From Pseudocercospora fijiensis CIRAD86 (taxonomy: Eukaryota; Ascomycota; Dothideomycetes; Mycosphaerellales; Mycosphaerellaceae), in contig NW_006921532.1 of assembly GCF_000340215.1 (NCBI RefSeq), forward strand, positions 7,282,550 through 7,346,549: 64,000 nt of DNA. The letters are read 5' to 3'. The notes under the pieces were generated by a model that searched no databases, was not told the DNA's origin, and saw only the letters and a program-made list of their open reading frames with translations. Below, piece by piece: positions 42,271-53,366 of the stretch. The position numbers and the translations under genes were made by a program. The stretch's first letter is position 1. Every line of letters begins with the position of its first letter.

Positions 42271-42942
42271 ATGGCCATGAACTTCGCGCCTTACCAATCC
42301 TCTCCTCCAGAGTCCGAGAGAGCAAAGTCACCTCCACCTGTCCGCAGTCCACCAGGCTCCCCGAAACCACAGGCACGCCAACCACCACAGCGAAAGATCT
42401 CCAGTGTAGCTGATCGCGACGATCCCTGGGCAGCTGCGCGTAATCAAAGACTCCCCTCTCCTTCACAATACGATCGATATGCCGACGAAGAGTACGAAGA
42501 CCTAGAAGGGCAGAACGAGAGCAGAGGGTTCTACAACGATTACATTGGGAATCAAGCTCTCGAAGGCGGTGGACAAACGACATATGGCGGACATGGAGGC
42601 GTGAGCATATTCGAGACAAGTCTTGGACTGAATCTGGGCGTGGAAGCTGCTTTGGCGTATCTATTGCTGCCGCCTGCGGGAGGTGTGGTGTTATTGCTCT
42701 TCGAACACAAGAGCGATTACGTGCGATTCCACGCATGGCAAAGCGCGTTACTTTTCTCGGCGATATTCCTGGTTCATATCATCTTCTCCTGGAGCGCGAT
42801 CATCAGCTGGATGCTATTCGCGTGCGATCTCCTAACAATCGGCTATTTGGCATATGGAGCTTGGAGATATGCTGAATCGCTGGACAGGGTGGAAGTGCCG
42901 ATATTTGGCAGGCTAGCGAGCAGTTTTGTGGATGATGAATGA
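42271..42942 (+). CDS. UPF0132 / DUF4870-type small membrane protein
   Basis: A single exon of 223 aa; Met1 or Met3 may be the start. The first 110 residues are Pro/Ser/Gln/Glu-rich and presumably cytosolic. Then come three hydrophobic helices in the family pattern: NLGVEAALAYLLLPPAGGVV, HKSDYVRFHAWQSALLFSAI with the diagnostic F-H-A-x-Q motif, and SWMLFACDLLTIGYLAYGAW. The family occurs in bacteria, archaea and fungi; its role is not established, although a Tic20-like fold has been proposed. No damage is seen. Confidence 0.82.
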   Translation: MAMNFAPYQSSPPESERAKSPPPVRSPPGSPKPQARQPPQRKISSVADRDDPWAAARNQRLPSPSQYDRYADEEYEDLEGQNESRGFYNDYIGNQALEGGGQTTYGGHGGVSIFETSLGLNLGVEAALAYLLLPPAGGVVLLLFEHKSDYVRFHAWQSALLFSAIFLVHIIFSWSAIISWMLFACDLLTIGYLAYGAWRYAESLDRVEVPIFGRLASSFVDDE

Positions 42943-43835
42943 GCATCAATCAAGTCACAGCTGTATTTGCGATGCTGTCTCCACGGTCCGATAGCTGCTT
43001 CATTTGTGATCGGGCTTTTAGCGAAGGCGTTTGGGCGTATGGTTCTGCTTCAGCATCATACAAAGATGTACATGTGTAATCAGAGAAGTGTGAAAAGACA
43101 TAGATGGCGCTCTTTTGTCGATGCTCGAGCTTGTGGGAAATGCTGTATATTATACAGCGAGATCCGTGATCGCAAGATGCGATTGCGGTGGCGCAAAGAA
43201 ATGGATCCGATTATGTCCAACAGACTTGTCTGCACTCTATCGCTTTACGAGACTACGAGCTATACAAGACAGACCACTGAATTATATTTTAGTGAATGTT
43301 TAGCATGATGTCTTCTATGCATACCAGGATGGATCCGGGATGTACAAGTACGACGTCTTCCCGGCGAACTTTCTTCGACCTACATCCTTCCTGCAACACT
43401 GGTGTCCTGCAATTTTTCTTATACATGCTTCCAATGCAATAAAACGCTCTCTTCACGTATGCAGATATTGTTCCACGGCGCACATGTTAAGACCGCGTAG
43501 GCAAGTTCCAGATAGGCACGACCGTCTGTCATGCCAATACCATTCACTCATCTTTTCCCCCTCTCTCCTAGCTGCTCAGACCCTTGAACTTCCATCATTC
43601 AGCAGCACAACATGAAAACCCGGCATAGACTGCCTTCTCAGCTGTGCCGCGTGCAGAATGGCATCGCCCCCGGCCGTCCTGACGGCTCGAAGACGCCTAC
43701 CGCGGTATCGACCAAACCTTATCATTTCAGCCAGCCGTCGTCAAGCTGCAACGCGTCCTTGGCCGATATGCTGCGGGATTTGGTGTTCAGAGTCTGTGGC
43801 AATGGCGAGACAATGAACAAGGACATTCTATTAAA
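42943..43835. other. intergenic, upstream of the SGNH hydrolase gene
   Basis: About 890 bp. ORFs at 42967-43308 and 43612-43881 lack features. Nothing else is supported. Confidence 0.45.
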
Positions 43836-45958
43836 ATGGTTTGGTTGGGTGCGACATCGAGACTGGCTGTCATGGCGGTAGCAGCACTGGTGCAGCACGG
43901 TTATGCTACTCCTCCGGCCAGTCAAGCGCTGCGGGTACGAGAGGGACCCCTCAAGATCATGTTTGTGGGTGACTCCATTACTCACGGACACGAAGGCGAC
44001 TATACCTGGAGATTCCGCATGTGGGAGTGGCTCAGAGCAAACGGCATCTCATTCGACTTTGTCGGTCCATACACTGGGACTATAGCTCCACTGGAATCCA
44101 AACCACCACAGCCTCCACGCGCAATCGAGGATGGAGACCAAAAAGTCGACGTTGACTCGTATCCGCGAGTTACCTGGGGATATCACAAGGCTGTCCCTCT
44201 CGACTTCGATGCCGATCACTTTGCGACTTCTGGAGATCGGGCCGACAGAGTCCACAAGCTTATTCAAAGTCGAGTTGAAGAATATGATCCAGACATGCTC
44301 CTGATCTTACTGGGCACGAACGATCTATCCTGGGGAGGACTTTCTCCTGATGGTATGGGTGGGCCGAGAAGGAAGGCCTCAAACACGTGGACGGCATGAT
44401 GCTGATAGTGCAACCCAGAGCTTCTAGGGTACTACGAACTACTTCTCCATAATGCTCGGAAAGCAAAGCCAAACATCAAGATCGCCTATGGTAATGTGAG
44501 TCGAGCATATCCCGATCTCTGTAATGTCAATAAAAGCTGACTACAAATCTTTAGGTACCAGGTCGAACTTTTGTGCGTCTTGGTCTTGCAAACAACATCT
44601 TCGAAGTGAATAACATGCTTTCCAGAGCGTGTAAACGGTACATATAGTGCTATAGAAAGTTCAAAACCTCGACGCTGACTGCGAATACTAGCTGGACCTC
44701 GCATGAGTCTCCTGTGCACTATGTTGACGTGGCATCCGAGTATACATGCGGGCTCGATTCATGCACCGCAGCATTCGATGGACTTCACCCTAATGAGTTG
44801 GGCGCGTATCAGATCGCTCGTGCTTTCTCAAAGACCCTTATTGAACACTTCTCGCTCGGCGAAACTCCCATCCAAGTGCCTGATTCAGTACCCGAGCGCG
44901 AGCTTCCCGCGCCTACTAATCTGGTCGCCACAAGTTCGCCCATGGGCATCAAAGTCACCTGGGATAGACATTTCGGGCTGACAGAAGGCAAAATCAGGCA
45001 GCGTTGCCAAAGCGAGAAGGACTGGAGCGTGGCCTTTGCTCGCACAAATAGATGGGATACAATTTTGCCAGAAGCCGGCATCCAATGCGAGTATCAAGTC
45101 AAGTCTTGCTATGGCAATAGCTGCGGCGACTGGACCCAGGACGTTGTCACTGCAATATCGGATAGCGATACGCCTCCACCACCCATAAATATCCAAACTA
45201 CTCCGACCAAACTTGGCTTTCGCGTAACCTGGTCGCCACCGGAAACTCACTGGAACATTACTTCCTATGCCATAAAGTATACAGTAGGTCATCTCTATCG
45301 AAGGTCTGTATCTATCTCCAGCAACTCACACATCAGCAGAACATGAACAAAGGCCTGATTCTCGAAGTCGGCTCGCGCCAGCTGTCAGCGAAGCAGGAAG
45401 GCATGCCGTCCGGCGAATTCAGCATAGTAGGCGACGTGCTCTTAGTGCAGATGAGTTCCTGGACGGGCGAAGGCTACGGAGGAGTCTACACAGACGCCCA
45501 GCCCGTCAAGCCAGGAAGCAGTAAACGGCCATCAGCTCCAGCTCAAATTTCCGCCCGGCGATTGAACTCCACAGCTCTTTCTCTGAAATGGTCCAACAGC
45601 AGCGAAGCGGCAGCATATTTAGTTGAAGTCGGGGAGAACAAAAGCCCACCTGTCTTAGACACGGAGTACATCCTCGCAGTCCCATCGAACACAACAACGT
45701 ACGCATTCATTCATGCGAATTGCTTGAGAAGCAACTGCTAACCAAATAAATATCAGCAATCTCGAAATCTGCGTCTCCGCAATCAACGGTATTCTAAAAT
45801 CAAAACCCACCTGCACACGTGTGCACCGCATCACGCTTGAAAGCTACCGCAAAGACTACACGCCCGCTCTCTTGAACCTCTCGACGACGTATTTGTTCTT
45901 CCTCGTGCTCACAGCATACGTACTTTCGAGAGGACTCATCAGATTCCGGCTGCGGTGA
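43836..45958 (+). CDS. secreted SGNH/GDSL hydrolase with fibronectin type III-like modules and C-terminal membrane anchor
   Basis: Six exons: 43836-44352, 44419-44495, 44555-44637, 44692-45283, 45340-45698 and 45757-45958, giving 609 aa. A signal peptide ends near HGYA. The SGNH domain has block I VGDSITHG (nucleophile Ser47), a block III GTND (160-163) and a block V DGLHPN (about 255). FnIII-like units start near ELPAPTNLVATSS (about 296), PPPPINIQTTPT (about 380) and RPSAPAQISARRL (about 475), each with the W and Y pattern of that fold. A final hydrophobic helix, TTYLFFLVLTAYVLSRG, with Arg after it suggests an anchor. SGNH enzymes cleave esters in carbohydrates or lipids; here a wall-facing esterase is plausible. 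Confidence 0.82.
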
Positions 45959-46610
45959 GGAACTTGAAAGCAATCGGCTGTGAAGAAAAAGTATTCTCGA
46001 TCATCCATCCCTGCATGGAACCTTCAATGTCAATGGCATCGGACATCGAGCATAAAACTTGACATCTAACGGGTATGAGCCGAGCCCTCTTGGTACGTAC
46101 AGTAAGAATCCCAAACACTTTCACCACCGGTCGTCGCAATGAGAGAAAGATATAGATCGCCCTGAAGAAAAGCGGTCAGGATTGGTCAAGATAGCATTGA
46201 GGCTAAGAAATTGTCGGTGGCTTAGTGGTTGCTGCTGACGGAAGAGGTTCTAGATCCGAGTCGATCTGTGGCGAAGGGAAAGGCCGGTCTGCAAGGCATA
46301 AGATTACAGTTTTCGGTTCATAAGGCTGACAAGGTTCCCATGTCTTGACACGTGGGAGAAAAATTATAAATGAAAGACTTCAGTTCATCATGCAGCAAAC
46401 GCTCACTTGCTGTCATCATTGATTTGGACTTGGTATTGTGGATCTCAGCAATGTGCTGAGTTCTCGCTATCGCTTAATCGTCATCATGCAAGAATGATGC
46501 CGTGGAGAAGTGGAGACACTGAGCAAGGTCGAGCTACAGTTCTACTCCGACAAGCCGTTGGATGGAAGGGATTCTCGTCATTGAGCGTGCTTCCATCAAA
46601 CGAGCTCGGG
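45959..46610. other. convergent 3' region, SGNH hydrolase / WW protein
   Basis: About 650 bp, with no supported gene. A stretch near 46205-46265 has a tRNA-like A box but fails as a tRNA. Confidence 0.45.
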
Positions 46611-47803
46611 TTAGTCCTCGTAATAGTCCTCGCGCGCCTCTTCCAATTCTTCGCGAGCCTGGAACGATAAGGTCAGTGAGATTCCCCACGTGCAACTTTT
46701 GGAGTCAGTCTTACCTCCTGCAGCTCCTCGAGTTCCGAACTGCTGGCATCCGAATCAGCAGCAGCCTTGACGGCCTCGTTGTAATTTTGCTGGGCTTCGC
46801 GAAGGGAATCGGCATCGCTGTCGTGAGCAGGTGGCGGAGCCATGGCTGGATCGCCGTAAGGTGCGCCGTAACCAGCCGAAGACGCAGCGTATGGATCGCT
46901 TGCGTATGGGTCGCTTGCGTAAGGAGCTGCAGCAGCCGGAGCCATGGCAGCGGTCGCTGGGGCAGCGGCGTATGATGGGGCTGGAGCAGTGGAGCGGTAC
47001 TCGTCGTCGCTATCGCTGTCATCTACCGCGAGTCAGTTTCTGATTGATGTCTTAGCAATAGCGGAAGACTTACGAGCAATCATGGCACCTGCGATACCTC
47101 CGACGGCAAGACCACCGGCGCCGGCAAGAAGCATGTTACGAGTGCCATTGTCCTTGTCCTTCTTCTTGTCCTTGTCCTTGTCCTTGTCTTTCTTCTCTCC
47201 CTTCTTCTCGGCATTCTCAGCATCGCCGTAGTATTGCTGGGCATTCTGCTGGTGCTGGTAATCGCTTTGGCCTTGGGCAGGCATGGCACCGCCGTACTGG
47301 TTGTAGAAGCCACCAGCCTCGCCATGACCGCGCTCGCCAGAGTAGCCGCCGGGAGGTGGACCAGACTGATAGCTGCCTTGCGGAGGCGGGGGAGCACCGT
47401 AGCCGCCTTGCTGGTACTGGTGAGCAGGTGGCTCCCACTGAGTGCGACCAGTGGCTTGCTCTACGTAGTACCACTTCTGGCTGTTCTGGTCGAACTGTGC
47501 CATCCATCCCGGAGGAAGAGGCGGCTGGCCTGGCGGAGCTGAGTGCTGCGGTGGAGGAGCAGGATATGATCCGTACTGCTGTGGTGGCTGACCATACGAT
47601 GGCTGCTGGTAGCCGGGATGCTGCGACTGGTCGGCATAGCCAGGTCCACCGTAACCACCTTCACGAGTGGCGCCTTCCTGTGTGCCATCGGCAGGCTTGG
47701 AGTCGGTCTTCTTTTCCTCCTTGTTCTTCTCCTCCTTCGGCTTGTCTTCGAAGTTGGCTTTGAGCTCCTTGAACTCGTCGGTGAGCTTCTTGAAGAACGA
47801 CAT
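46611..47803 (-). CDS. WW-domain protein with Gly-zipper segment
   Basis: Three exons, 47803-47074, 47022-46715 and 46658-46611, give 361 aa; introns of 51 and 56 bp are GT-AG. The N-terminus (MSFFKKLTDEFKELKANFED) is a Lys/Glu helix. A Pro/Gln/Tyr/Gly-rich region surrounds one WW domain at about residues 95-126 (PLPPGWMAQFDQNSQKWYYV, with W100 and W123 as signature residues). A K/D run is followed by a glycine-zipper hydrophobic stretch (MLLAGAGGLAVGGIAGAM), then Asp/Ala-rich sequence and a coiled C-terminus AREELEEAREDYYED. WW domains bind Pro-rich ligands. Function is unknown. Confidence 0.85.
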
Positions 47804-48858
47804 GATGGCCGTTCACAGGAAGATGATGGGGTTGTGAGCTTGGAGGGGTGGGTGGGAGGAGTTTGGGGGAAGGTGGAGGTTTGTTCATGAAATGTGGTGA
47901 CTGCAAGTTTATAGTAGCAATCGCGGGGCACGCAACGGCTTCACAGCAACCCCTGCTCGCTTTCCTTGTTCATGTGAGGTCTGTGTCTGTAAAAATCGCA
48001 CGAGAGATCCACTGGTGCATGCGTTGTCGCCGCCAAGATCTTCGCGTGCATCGAACGCGCCGCGGCGTGCACTGTGGCCTGCGCGACAAACAAGCTCGAA
48101 TCAAACTACAGCTTGGTGGCAGCTGAAGGTGGCTGTCCCTTGCACATGCCACTCATCAGCATTGGTCGAGTGAATGCAGGAATTCGTATGAGGAAATCTA
48201 ACGAGCTGGGTATCTCCAAATTTTCGACACTGCAAGCATGCTTGATGTGGACAAGCCACGGCTCTGCCGCCCTGAGCTCGAAAAATGTACTGTAATCTAC
48301 TGTAGAGCAGAGTCGAGGGTGCTTGCCCATATATATCTTTGCAGATGCACAAGAGGTGACGCGGAATCGGCCTTGGCACAATGGTGTTTCGCGCGCCAAG
48401 CGAGAGCTAGAGTCCGTAGGGCAGGAGCTAGCATACACCAATTAGTATTCGTTCGTTTCCCAACAATGATAGTGCTACCAGTAGGGCGTGATACAGCATG
48501 TTGCATTGCTTGGAAGTCGTTCTTACCGTTCTAGCCGCTGAGCAAAGCAGTGTATTGGTGGCACTTCATACCCGCTCCTAGAAAGTGCAGAGGCCCGCAT
48601 CGAATGCGAAGCTGTGAAATTGGGAATGTGGGGAGGAGAAAGAGAGAAGACAGTGATGCTCCGAATACAGGAGTTGATTATATCGTACTAAAAGAATGTC
48701 GCTCCAAGGCCCGCAAGACCTGATACATGAATCCAATTACAACCCCTTCCTCTATCATCTCGTTCCACTGCTTCATCCCCGGTCCAGGCGTCCTGGGAAA
48801 CGCGCGCTGTTGGTGGCAGGTAGCTCGTAGAATCGGCCGTCGCTTATTCGGGATCCAT
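47804..48858. other. intergenic, WW gene upstream / hydrophobin 3' side
   Basis: About 1.05 kb. Overlapping ORFs of 60-110 codons exist on both strands without features. Nothing is supported. Confidence 0.45.
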
Positions 48859-49200
48859 TTATAGGACATCAATTGGGGTGCAGCCAGCGTTGACGTTGAG
48901 GAGGCCCTGACCGTGTTAGCAATGCTGATTGTGCTTTGTGTGAAAATGATTGAGTTGACTTACGACCTGGGTAGCTTCGCAGCAGTATGCTGAGCCAGTC
49001 TCGCAATTGTTGCCAAGAGCTGGGACGTTGACGGCACAGCTGCCACCAAGGATGGTGCTGCCAGTGATGGCCTGGGTGGTGTCACAGCAGGAGACAACGC
49101 TGTTGACATTGCAGCTGCCCTGAGAGCCAGCCATGAGGCCCTTTGGCATGGCGGAGACAGCCGCGGCGGCGAAAGCAATGATGATGACGGAGTACTGCAT
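48859..49200 (-). CDS. small hydrophobin, class I-like spacing
   Basis: Two exons, 49200-48964 and 48906-48859, give 94 aa; the 57-bp intron is GT-AG. A signal peptide (MQYSVIIIAFAAAAVSA) is followed by eight cysteines in hydrophobin order: C, CC, C, C, CC, C, with spacings 7, 15, 10, 6 and 13 residues and six residues after the last. The C-terminus GLLNVNAGCTPIDVL comes from the second exon and supplies the eighth cysteine. Spacing suits class I except that the third to fourth cysteine loop (15) is short. Hydrophobins coat aerial hyphae and spores and assemble at air-water interfaces. A TATA box lies upstream. Confidence 0.92.
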
Positions 49201-49360
49201 TTTGATGGTTGGTTGTTTGGGTTTGGAGGATTAAAAGCAGAGATTGATGGTAGCGACTGTAGATAGTTGGTTTTGCTTGATTGATGCTGATGCTGATGGT
49301 GATGAGGATGAGGATGAGAGATAGAAGCAGGGTGAGATGGGTGTACTTATACCTTCCTGG
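49201..49360 (-). promoter_or_regulatory. hydrophobin core promoter and 5' UTR
   Basis: On the minus strand TATAAGTA lies at 49351-49344, about 145 bp before the ATG. It is followed by a pyrimidine-rich leader with CAT/ATC triplet repeats (49283-49318). This is a common layout for strongly expressed fungal genes. Confidence 0.65.
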
Positions 49361-50576
49361 CTCTCATGTTTCGAGCCTCTCCGGAGCAGCAAAAGCAGTA
49401 CGGTGTCCAAAGGCTCACCTACGCCTCCTGCCAATCCTTCGTCAAAGTCTATGATCGGCGAGTATTGTTAGTTTCGACCAAGCTGTCCTCCGGATAGCGC
49501 AAGTGAAATGGGGAGTTTCACCTGACCTGCTGGGAGCTCAGATGAGAAGACGATAGCTGCAGATCAGACGGCCGGAGAGCACATGCAATTGGCGTCCGGA
49601 TGCAGCGTCCCGGTTTGGCTCGTCCAGGAAGCTGGCCGATGAGGCACCAGTCTACTGGAAAATGAGTGGGGTCCTGTGGCCTCTCCTGCGCTGAATATTC
49701 ACGATGGCGAAGTTGATAAACTTCTTGGCAAATGAGATCTGCATTTGCACAGCATGAGGGACAGTTCAGAGATTGTATCAAGCCCAAATAAGGCATCAAA
49801 GGAAGACTGAGCCAAGGTACAGTCGCAATTGTCTCAACGTGTAGTTCGCAGAGGATTCAAGCAACCGCTAAGATGTAGCAATTATCGAACACCATATGCA
49901 GCCGGAGCTGATTGTTGTTGTATTGATAATGCAAAAGTCGTACGGCCCATCTCAGACGTCCGAAAATCACTGCCGGATGCAAACTGAGCTGTCCTTGCGC
50001 GCCACTGCTCTCATCATCGACCTGAGCCCTGTGTCCATGTCTTTGCTGCAAATCCCCAGCTTTTTGGGGACAGAAAGTCTTCGAAGTGTCATCCTTCTGC
50101 TGGTGGACCAGTCGTGCTTCCGGGTGGGTCGTGGCGCCTCGAGCATTGCGTGTGAGTGAGTATTCGCGGCCGTTGCATGACCACAAGCAGGAAATGGGCC
50201 TCGTAGCTCAAGACGTGGTCTGGTTGAGACGTCAGTCTCAGGAGACAGAAGAGGAGGAAGTTGGGGAGATCTCTGGCTTCCCGGGATCGGGTTGCGGCTT
50301 CCCCAATCCCCATCCCGAGCAACCAGCAGAACCTTGAAGTCAAATTTTCACGAGCGAAAACAAGCTGCATTCGGACTGGACTGACAGCAGTTAAGTTTGG
50401 CCCCTATCAGCAGGCAGGCAATCTCACAGGAGGGCGAAGGCGAAGGCGAGGGCGAGGGCGAGGGCGAGGGCGACCGGCTACTGAAGCTGTGCTTCTGACG
50501 ATTGCGGATTTCACAAGTCGATCCGGCCAACTGCTCCTGATTGCACTCCGACGAAGCGCTCGACGCTTGACTAGGG
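49361..50576. other. intergenic, hydrophobin / TTL gene
   Basis: About 1.2 kb. It holds a GAGGGC hexamer repeat (50431-50473) about 105 bp before the TTL start. No gene is supported. Confidence 0.5.
50431..50473 (+). repeat. (GA[A/G]GGC)n hexamer repeat, about 7 copies
   Basis: Tandem hexamers, two GAAGGC then GAGGGC units, with strong purine bias. Confidence 0.9.
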
Positions 50577-51872
50577 ATGGCCACCTCCCCGAAGCTGTTT
50601 GCGCTCATTGACTATGGAGACAATTACGTGCAACCATTACTATTGGCGGCCATCGAGTCTCAAATCCCTCCCGATCTGCTCGTCCTCATCAGCAACATCT
50701 CCGAGCTGCCGTCTCCTTCGAGCAACTTTCTGCAATGGCGGCAATATGAGGATATTGACTTGGAAGGTCTGATGCACAGGTCTACAACAAGTCTGGCCAA
50801 CAGCTATGTCATTCGAAAAGCTCTCATTCGCAAACATTACCTTTCCAGCACGGTCTCGCATTGGCTGACCAAACATCCGAGCAGCGTGCTGAAGCGCCAC
50901 GTACAACCAAGTGTCGAATTCGAAGTCGATTTTGCTGAATTCCTGGACGATGCTCTGATCGAAGCCTACGAGCTCAAGGAGAGCTGGCAACGGAATGAAG
51001 CTCTTGACCAAGGCTCAGACGATCGAGAATGGTGGATCTTGAAGCCAGGCATGAGCGATCGTGGTCAAGGCATACGCCTCTTCAGCTCCGAAGAAGAGCT
51101 GACCGGTATTTTCGAAGACTGGGATCCTCCATCTGATGATGACGACGAAGACAACCACATCTCTCACAAGAGCTCCAACGATGGCAAAGAGGAGAGTGAC
51201 AACCATGGGGTCATCGCTTCTCAACTTCGCCACTTCATCGCCCAGCCGTACATTCATCCTCCTCTTCTAATGCCTACTTCGCATCCCTCTTCGGGTCGCA
51301 AATTCCACATCAGAACATATGTGTTGGCAGTCGGTGCACTGCAGGTGTATGTCTACCGGCCAATGTTGGCACTATTCGCGGGCAAACCTTACCTAGGCCC
51401 ATCAGCATCAACACTACCGAATGAAGATCTTTCGAGCCATTTGACCAATACTTGCCTGCAGTCTGGTGAAAGAGAGGGAAGTGTACATGAATTCTGGTCT
51501 CTGCCGTCAAAAGTCAATGACAAAGTCTCCGAACATTGGCAAGAGGATGTCTTTAAGCAAATCTGCTCGGTCACAGGTGAAGTATTCGAAGCTGCTGCTC
51601 GGAGCATGAGTATTCATTTCCAGCCTCTACCGAACGCTTTTGAGGTGTTCGGGCTCGACTTCATGGTTGATGCGCAAGGAACTGCGTGGCTACTTGAAAT
51701 CAACGCCTTTCCCGACTTCGCGCAGACAGGAAGTAAGCTCCAGGATCTAGTCAAGGGCCTAATCAAAGGTGTTGTATCAGTTGCCGTAAAGCCGTTCTTT
51801 GGACTGGATGGAGGCAACAGCGAAGTACACAATCTACAGCGAGTACTTGACATCGACTTGGGCCGACGATGA
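50577..51872 (+). CDS. tubulin-tyrosine ligase (TTL) family protein
   Basis: A single exon of 431 aa. The TTL domain (PF03133, ATP-grasp fold) is shown by WWILKPGMSDRGQGIRLF near residue 155 (ATP-binding Lys and Gly-rich loop), RKFHIRTYVLAVGALQVYVY near 240, HLTNTCLQ near 285 and GLDFMVDAQGTAWLLEINAF near 360, whose D and E-x-N are the metal ligands. An acidic insert (SDDDDEDN) lies between the first two blocks. Yeast has one relative, Pby1, found in P-bodies. Fungi with a C-terminal tubulin Tyr may use it differently from animals; its substrate is not known. Confidence 0.9.
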   Translation: MATSPKLFALIDYGDNYVQPLLLAAIESQIPPDLLVLISNISELPSPSSNFLQWRQYEDIDLEGLMHRSTTSLANSYVIRKALIRKHYLSSTVSHWLTKHPSSVLKRHVQPSVEFEVDFAEFLDDALIEAYELKESWQRNEALDQGSDDREWWILKPGMSDRGQGIRLFSSEEELTGIFEDWDPPSDDDDEDNHISHKSSNDGKEESDNHGVIASQLRHFIAQPYIHPPLLMPTSHPSSGRKFHIRTYVLAVGALQVYVYRPMLALFAGKPYLGPSASTLPNEDLSSHLTNTCLQSGEREGSVHEFWSLPSKVNDKVSEHWQEDVFKQICSVTGEVFEAAARSMSIHFQPLPNAFEVFGLDFMVDAQGTAWLLEINAFPDFAQTGSKLQDLVKGLIKGVVSVAVKPFFGLDGGNSEVHNLQRVLDIDLGRR

Positions 51873-53366
51873 AGGAGTGTTTACTGCTGAGCCCTGATCC
51901 AGCCCTAGACCACAGGTACGAATACGACGGTGCCGAACGCGCGTTGATAATCAATACTGCCAGTTCTCTGCTGCTGCAAAATGATCGCGGAGTGAGTCGA
52001 TCGTGAACCGTCTTGTGCACTCCGATGCCTGAGCGCGTTTCCGATCACCAATGGCGGATACGTATGGGCACAGGCAATTGGCCGCAAGTGGCAGAACAGA
52101 ACCCGGCGTGATTTTGGCGCTCATGAATGCGTCGTGAGGCAATTGACAAGTTGACGGTCGGCAGGCAGCTCGGGAATAATCAGACTCCCGTGCAAGAGCA
52201 TGTCATCGATCAGCAAATTGTGGTTTGCCTGAGACTGGCCAAGGATTTCTCCACCAACGCCAAGGTCTTGCTAAGAAGCCCTTTAACCGCGAATTCACCG
52301 TCAGGCATGAAAGCTTTCTAGGCGACAGGAAGTTGTGTTGACGCGATGGCGGCCTCTCGATCTTGATGTAGTTGGCAGAATGACCCGCGAAACTGCGGAA
52401 GCAATCATCAGGCTTGATCCATGATGCTTGAAGAGTCGAGTGCACACTGTGCACGACAGGAACGCCTCAACGGGAAAGCCGAAAGCCGGCAGGCAGGAAT
52501 GACCATTCTGCACTTCCATTCAACAAATATGACCGGGGTTGGGCCGGTGCCATATTCGACAACGTAATCACATCACTGGTTGGATATCAACACTGCATCG
52601 ATAAGCATTAGGCGACTTTGTTGCTCGTCCTTTCTTGTTGCTCCCTTATCACAGCTTGTGATTACAGCGAAGTGAGCTTTGCAAGAGCTTGTGACAAGGG
52701 TCCAACCACAATCGCCACACTCCCCTGTTGCCAAGCAAACTCAATGTAACGCTGAGTCACGCCACAGCCGTATTTCATCAGCCGCACACCGGACTCGAAA
52801 GCCCGAAAGGGTCGAGGAATCTGGATGGACAACACCGCAAGATAAGACATTGGTGAGTGTTTCTGCAGAAACGGTAGGCTATCTCCAGTCTTCTCCGCGT
52901 TGTTCTACATAGGTATAGCTTGACGATCAATCCCCGTGGGCAACGCTGACCTCAGCAAATCTCACACGATCGTCTCTCCCATCAAAACAGCTCCTTCACG
53001 AATTCATATGCAGGGTCGGCCACCCTTTACGGGCCCGCAAACGCCAATGGTCTTGTATACTTCATCTAGTTGCGGGTCTGGCTAGGATCATCGCATGAAC
53101 GCCACGAGCACACGAAACTGAAAGCAGGCAAATGTCGGCCGCGAAGGATCTGAGAATTGCGAGAGATTCCATGAGACCCACCACAGCAACCAAGCACGGC
53201 CTCTGGTTCGCCCTCCACAACCCCGACTGTGGGGCGGCCCCAGCTCGGCGCTCGCATATTAAGCCGAATCACCCAAGCCAACTTGACTTTGCTTGACTTT
53301 GCTGCCACGACACAACTTCGCCTCTTGCATTGCTCAAGCCCGGGCTAAGGATACCAAGCCGCCGCG
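51873..53366. other. intergenic, TTL gene / sugar transporter upstream region
   Basis: About 1.5 kb with no supported gene; overlapping short ORFs only. The right part serves as the transporter promoter. Confidence 0.5.

Noticed and set aside
46205..46265. tRNA-like sequence with an A-box match (TGGCTTAGTGG)
   Set aside because: The B-box-like GGTTCTAGATCC departs from consensus and no acceptor stem or anticodon arm can be paired.
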